Origin: Candidatus Omnitrophota bacterium
GTDB lineage: Bacteria > Omnitrophota > Gorgyraeia > Zapsychrales > Fredricksoniimonadaceae
Length of the DNA stretch: 27,414 nt
NCBI GenBank assembly: GCA_017987425.1
Contig: JAGNTT010000009.1
Coordinates: 1 to 27,414 of the forward strand
Reading direction: 5' to 3'
Shown: piece by piece, positions 24,081-27,414 of the stretch
How the letters are laid out: each line of letters begins with the position of its first letter
How positions within the stretch are numbered: position 1 is the stretch's first letter
The notes under the pieces: model-generated
What the model saw: only the letters and a program-made list of their open reading frames with translations
What the model was told of the DNA's origin: nothing
Databases searched by the model: none
Made by a program: the position numbers and the translations under genes

Positions 24081-24962
24081 TCAAGACCGGGATCGCGCGA
24101 TGTTCTCCAAATACTGCCCATAACCTGTTTTTATATCTTTGGAAAGCTTCAATAACTGCTCCCGGCCGATAAAACCTTTGTTATAAGCAACTTCTTCGAT
24201 ACAACCGACTTGCATACCTTGCCGCTCTTCGATAGTCTTGATAAAAATAGAAGCATCAATCAGAGAATCATGAGTGCCCGTATCCAGCCAGGCAAAGCCG
24301 CGTCCCAAGAACTTGATGGAAATCTTTCCCCGCTCTATGTAGGCTTTGTTCACGTCGCTGATTTCAATTTCTCCGCGGGCCGAGGGCCTTAAAGATTTAG
24401 CAATTTGAACCACATGGTGATCATAGAAATATAATCCTGTCACCGCCCAGGAAGAGTTTGTTTTCTTGGGCTTTTCAAGAATCGATGTCACGTTGTGTTT
24501 CTTATCCAAAGTCACAACCCCGTAACGCTGGGGATCTTTCACACTGTACGCAAAGATCGTGGCTCCTTCTTTAGATAAAGATGCCTCTTGAAGATACTGT
24601 GAAAGCTGGTGACCAAAAAATATATTGTCCCCTAAAATCAAACACACCCTATCCTGCCCGATAAACTTCTCTCCGATGATAAAAGCTTCGGCGATCCCTT
24701 TGGGCTCTCTCTGAACGGCATAGGACACCCGGATGCCCAGCTGTTTCCCATCGCCGATTAAACTCTTGAAACTGGGCTGATCTTCAGGAGTGCTGATCAG
24801 CAAAATATCGCGGATGCCGGCCAGCATCAAGACGGACAAAGGATAATAAACCATGGGTTTATTATAAACCGGCAACAACTGTTTGCAGACGACCCGCGTC
24901 GTCGGATAAAGCCGGGTGGCTTTACCACCGGCAAGAATAATTCCCTTCAACACTTTCTCCAT
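24081..24962 (-). CDS. rmlA: Glucose-1-phosphate thymidylyltransferase
   Basis: This 293-residue nucleotidyltransferase makes dTDP-glucose from dTTP and glucose-1-phosphate, the first step to dTDP-L-rhamnose and related sugars. The body matches RmlA closely: KQLLPVYNKPMVYYPLSVLM (27-46), STPED (57-61), REPKGIAEAF, LGDNIFFGH (110-118), VTGLYFYD, EIEISDVN and FAWLDTGTHDSL. The nucleotide loop reads AGGKATRLYP, with Ala where most enzymes have Gly (GGxGTRL). The change is small and the protein is otherwise intact. The ATG follows the stop of the epimerase gene with no base between, so translation is coupled. Confidence 0.93.
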   Translation of the reverse strand: MEKVLKGIILAGGKATRLYPTTRVVCKQLLPVYNKPMVYYPLSVLMLAGIRDILLISTPEDQPSFKSLIGDGKQLGIRVSYAVQREPKGIAEAFIIGEKFIGQDRVCLILGDNIFFGHQLSQYLQEASLSKEGATIFAYSVKDPQRYGVVTLDKKHNVTSILEKPKKTNSSWAVTGLYFYDHHVVQIAKSLRPSARGEIEISDVNKAYIERGKISIKFLGRGFAWLDTGTHDSLIDASIFIKTIEERQGMQVGCIEEVAYNKGFIGREQLLKLSKDIKTGYGQYLENIARSRS

Positions 24963-25445
24963 TTAATCTTTATTCCAATCATATCCGACTTGCGGATCAA
25001 AGGCATCGACCCTGAATTCGTCAGGATTCTTATAATCATAGACTTTAGTGATCACATTGATGATCATGCATTCCGTCTGGCTGACGCATTTAAAACCATG
25101 GTAAACACCGATCGGTATGTGAACCAGCTTCGGTTCATCCAGGCTCGCATAAAATTCATTGATCTCTTTATACGTGGGGGAATCTTCCCGGGCATCATAT
25201 AAAACTATTTTTGCCCGTCCGGCGACGCAAATAAAATTATCCGCCTGCTGCTTATGATGATGCCATGCCTTGATGACGCCGGGGAGGGCCGTCGTGAAAT
25301 AAACCTGGCCGAATTGTTCAAACATGTCGTCATCACAACGGAGCATTTCCATCAATTTACCGCGATTGTCCGGGATAATTTTCAGACTCTTAACCTTGAC
25401 TCCCTCAATCTGTTTGCTGAGCGTTGTTGATGCAGACTGGTTCAT
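24963..25445 (-). CDS. dTDP-4-dehydrorhamnose 3,5-epimerase family protein (RmlC-like cupin)
   Basis: This 160-residue single-domain cupin has NRGKLMEML (27-35), FGQVYFTTALPGVIKAWH (45-62), the triple His at 62-64, AGRAKIVLYDAR (75-86), IPIGVYHGFKC (110-120) and TKVYDYKNPDEFRVD (133-147). It resembles RmlC but is shorter than the usual 175-185 residues and has AWHHHK where classical RmlC has a GLHYQ-type catalytic segment. Epimerisation at C3/C5 of dTDP-4-keto-6-deoxyglucose is the expected reaction. A related ketoisomerase or another sugar cupin is possible. GGAGG stands seven bases before the ATG at 25445. The gene lies between a glycosyltransferase gene and rmlA. Confidence 0.8.
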   Translation of the reverse strand: MNQSASTTLSKQIEGVKVKSLKIIPDNRGKLMEMLRCDDDMFEQFGQVYFTTALPGVIKAWHHHKQQADNFICVAGRAKIVLYDAREDSPTYKEINEFYASLDEPKLVHIPIGVYHGFKCVSQTECMIINVITKVYDYKNPDEFRVDAFDPQVGYDWNKD

Positions 25446-25472
25446 GTTAATACCTCCATTTGTTCTGGTCAG

Positions 25473-26408
25473 TCAGCGGGAGCCCGCGGGCTCATTAGCT
25501 GTGCTGTAGCGAAGAATGCGCCTTGTTAATTCCGTCTTTAAATTCTTGGACGCCACGAGTGCGCCGGCCCCCATTAAGATGGCTTTAAAATTCAAAGGGT
25601 TTAGCTGCAACGACTTTGTATAGGCTTCGTGATACCGGGGCCCGTCATTTTTGACATAATGACATTGTGCGAAACGCAAATGAAGATTCGAGAGAGCCCG
25701 CGCGCGTAAACGACCGTCCGGATGACGTTGAAAAAACTTTTCAATTACGTAAAGTTCTTCCCGCTGGGCAAGTTCAAGGCGGTTAAAAATATAATTGTCT
25801 GTAATCCTGTATTTGGTCAAGGGCTCGCGGATATAGCCGACTTGCGCCGTCTCGGAAAGGCGCAGCCACAGGTCCCAATCCCCCGGCGTAAAAATGGATT
25901 CATCAAAAAATCCCGCCTTGAACAAAATCTCCCGCCGGATCAATGCCGTCGAGTTACAAATATGATTTCCCAAAATCAGCCGGCGTGTAATCCATCCCAG
26001 ACGGCGGCTTTTAGGATGATCGTAAATGCCTTCCACTCTTTCCTGATGATCGATAAGATTGGCGGCGGTGTGCACGAAACCGTATTCGGGATGCGAGTTG
26101 AGATAATCCGCGCATACCTCGATCTTACGCGGCTCATACAAATCGTCACAGTCAATGAAGGCGATATACTCTCCGGAACTTGCTTTGATGCCTGCATTAC
26201 GGGCGCTGCAGGCGCCGCCGTTGGGTTTCAAAATATACCGGATCCTGTCCTTAAAGGCGGCCATGACCTGGGCGGTATTGTCCGTCGAACCGTCGTCCAC
26301 AACGATTACTTCGAGCGAAGAATACGTTTGGGCCAAAACACTTTCAACAGTGCGCCTTGTATATTCCGCTTTGTTGTAAGCTGGGATAATAACGCTGACT
26401 AATTTCAT
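25473..26408 (-). CDS. Family 2 glycosyltransferase
   Basis: This 311-residue protein begins MKLVSVIIPAYNKAEYTRRT, with VIVVDDGSTDNT (34-45), GGACSARNAGI (64-74) and the metal-binding DCDD (86-89). A GDWDLW segment at 176-181 carries the putative catalytic acidic residue. This is the cytoplasmic GT-A fold of inverting transferases such as rhamnosyl- or glucosyltransferases of O-antigen loci. Substrate cannot be read from sequence. The C-terminal 100 residues are helical and unassigned. The ATG at 26408 overlaps the stop of the reductase gene by four bases. A 14-base palindrome (25480-25493, GAGCCCGCGGGCTC) lies inside its last codons. Confidence 0.88.
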   Translation of the reverse strand: MKLVSVIIPAYNKAEYTRRTVESVLAQTYSSLEVIVVDDGSTDNTAQVMAAFKDRIRYILKPNGGACSARNAGIKASSGEYIAFIDCDDLYEPRKIEVCADYLNSHPEYGFVHTAANLIDHQERVEGIYDHPKSRRLGWITRRLILGNHICNSTALIRREILFKAGFFDESIFTPGDWDLWLRLSETAQVGYIREPLTKYRITDNYIFNRLELAQREELYVIEKFFQRHPDGRLRARALSNLHLRFAQCHYVKNDGPRYHEAYTKSLQLNPLNFKAILMGAGALVASKNLKTELTRRILRYSTANEPAGSR

Positions 26409-27289
26409 TTGTCTTTATTTAATTTGATGTATTCTTCCAGGGACTGTTCCCAGGAAGGCATTAGATTCAAATTGATGAGATCAAGATGATAATTCTGCAT
26501 CATTTCGGAACGCGCCCGCGGGGCCGGTAACGGGAATTGGGCGGAATTAATGGGATTTACCGTCACCTTGCCTTTGAGTCCCATAAACTCAACGATTTTC
26601 ACGGCTATGTCATAACGGGAACCGCTGCCGCGGTTCGTCATGTGATATAGACCATAACGGCCCGTCTTAACCAGCGCCACTAAATTCTTGGCAAAATCTT
26701 TGGTAAACGTAGGGCTGCCGCATTTATCGGAAACAACTTTTAATTCCGTCTTGCCTTCTTTCAGCTGCTGGACAATTTTATAGACAAATTTTTTATCGAT
26801 TTCCCAGCCTCCCACCATCCAGCCCGCACGCACGATAAAATATTCGCTCAATAAACGCTGAACGGAAAATTCTCCCTGCAATTTGCTGACTCCGTAAATA
26901 TTCGCGGGACGGGGCGCGTCGAATTCAGTATACGGTTCGGATTTATCACCGAAGAAAACGCCGGCGGTGCTGATGTAGACCAGTTTAATACCGGATTCCC
27001 GGCATACCAACGCCATGTTCTCTGTGCCGATCGTATTGACTTTGAAGGCATGGTCCGGTTCTTTTTCACTCCGGTCCACATCAGTTTCTGCAGCTAAATG
27101 AAAGATATAGTCAGGTTTTATCTCCTCAACTGCCTTACGCACGTCTTCAAGGCTGGTAATATCCAATTTACGGATGTCGGGAAGACGCTGATTAACGTCA
27201 TAGCCGGACACTTTAAAACCGTTTCTTTTTAATTCCGGTTCGACTTCCGCCGCCAGCATTCCTGCGGCGCCGGTCAATAAAACATTCAT
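26405..27289 (-). CDS. rmlD: dTDP-4-dehydrorhamnose reductase (RmlD-like)
   Basis: This 294-residue short-chain reductase is expected to reduce dTDP-4-keto-L-rhamnose to dTDP-L-rhamnose. It shows the cofactor loop LLTGAAGML (4-12), LDITSLEDV, DYIFHLAAETDVDRSEKEP (60-78), the active-site STAGVFFGD (107-115) with Ser107/Thr108, and Tyr132 and Lys136 in YGVSK. The loop has Ala (TGAAGMLAAEV) where the third Gly normally lies. VRAGWMVGG and SDKCGSPTFTKDFA are typical of RmlD. AAGGA stands six bases before the ATG at 27289. Because classical RmlD and related 4-ketoreductases look alike, the exact sugar is likely but not certain. rmlB is not in the window. Confidence 0.85.
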   Translation of the reverse strand: MNVLLTGAAGMLAAEVEPELKRNGFKVSGYDVNQRLPDIRKLDITSLEDVRKAVEEIKPDYIFHLAAETDVDRSEKEPDHAFKVNTIGTENMALVCRESGIKLVYISTAGVFFGDKSEPYTEFDAPRPANIYGVSKLQGEFSVQRLLSEYFIVRAGWMVGGWEIDKKFVYKIVQQLKEGKTELKVVSDKCGSPTFTKDFAKNLVALVKTGRYGLYHMTNRGSGSRYDIAVKIVEFMGLKGKVTVNPINSAQFPLPAPRARSEMMQNYHLDLINLNLMPSWEQSLEEYIKLNKDK

Positions 27290-27384
27290 GGTTTATCCTT
27301 GTTGGTATTTTGGAAAGATTTTATCGGAATAATGCGGATTCATAATATCAAAAGGCGCTACCATTAGGCAAACTTTCTTTACGG

Positions 27385-27412
27385 ATTATACAGGGATCGC
27401 AGGACGGCTCAA
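27385..27412 (-). promoter_or_regulatory. Candidate promoter of the polysaccharide cluster
   Basis: On the minus strand TTGAGC (27407-27412) is followed by 16 bases and a perfect TATAAT (27385-27390). The predicted start near 27378 leaves a leader of about 88 bases before rmlD. That leader contains a 23-codon open frame (27293-27364) without a clear ribosome binding site. The -35 box touches the window edge, so the upstream context is unknown. Confidence 0.45.
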
Positions 27413-27414
27413 AG

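Noticed and set aside
25480..25493. The 14-base palindrome GAGCCCGCGGGCTC as a terminator of the glycosyltransferase gene
   Set aside because: It lies within the last codons and is not followed by a T-run on the minus strand. The next gene starts 27 bases later with a good ribosome binding site.
27345..27414. C-terminal end of a further gene entering from the right edge
   Set aside because: One frame is open for about 21 codons to a stop, but this is too short to show any family resemblance and the region also looks like a promoter.

Overview
The window is about 27.4 kb of bacterial chromosome in which every supportable gene lies on the minus strand, so it is read from the right end to the left. 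Coding density is high and no gap between genes exceeds about 245 bases. The GC content is moderate. OppA carries a signal peptidase I type signal and no lipobox. Together with lipopolysaccharide/O-antigen type genes, this points to a diderm (Gram-negative type) bacterium. The gene mix would fit an uncultured lineage of the PVC neighbourhood such as Omnitrophota: FabV, GlgC, a short-hinge SMC, a GT-C-like/TPR membrane protein, and a mixed dTDP-rhamnose plus GDP-fucose cluster. That placement is inference from gene style and was not tested by any search.

Region 1 (27414 to 17593) is a surface polysaccharide cluster. In transcription order it holds an RmlD-like reductase, a family 2 glycosyltransferase, an RmlC-like epimerase, RmlA, a dolichol-phosphate-mannose-synthase-like glycosyltransferase, a WecG/TagA family transferase, a WbaP/WcaJ type initiating phosphoglycosyltransferase, Gmd, a GDP-fucose synthase and an O-antigen ligase/polymerase family membrane protein. 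Most genes abut or overlap. rmlB is not in the window and may lie upstream of the right edge.

Region 2 (17596 to 14977) is pgk-tpiA-secG. It starts at a full-consensus promoter (TTGACA-N16-TATAAT) whose -35 box overlaps the stop codon of the ligase gene. A 37-base-arm inverted repeat separates tpiA from secG.

Region 3 (14976 to 5868) is an oligopeptide-type ABC importer in the order oppA, oppB, oppC, oppD, oppF. Stop and start codons overlap throughout. The cluster runs on with a 9-base gap into a large membrane/TPR protein gene and then glgC. Peptide uptake, an unknown membrane function and glycogen synthesis are therefore probably co-transcribed.

Region 4 (5867 to 1) holds fabV (enoyl-ACP reductase), then a putative operon of a 56-residue excisionase-like helix-turn-helix protein, an acyl carrier protein and smc. 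A separate promoter then drives a CvpA family gene cut by the left window edge. The acp-smc adjacency resembles the widespread acpP-rnc-smc cluster, but without rnc.

The features most worth a second look are the SMC protein whose hinge is reduced to about 60 residues, two intergenic inverted-repeat elements (one made of 7-base units), and the fused membrane/TPR gene inside the opp-glgC transcription unit. I see no CRISPR array, phage, transposase, rRNA or tRNA. No clearly novel multi-gene defence or biosynthetic system is evident.
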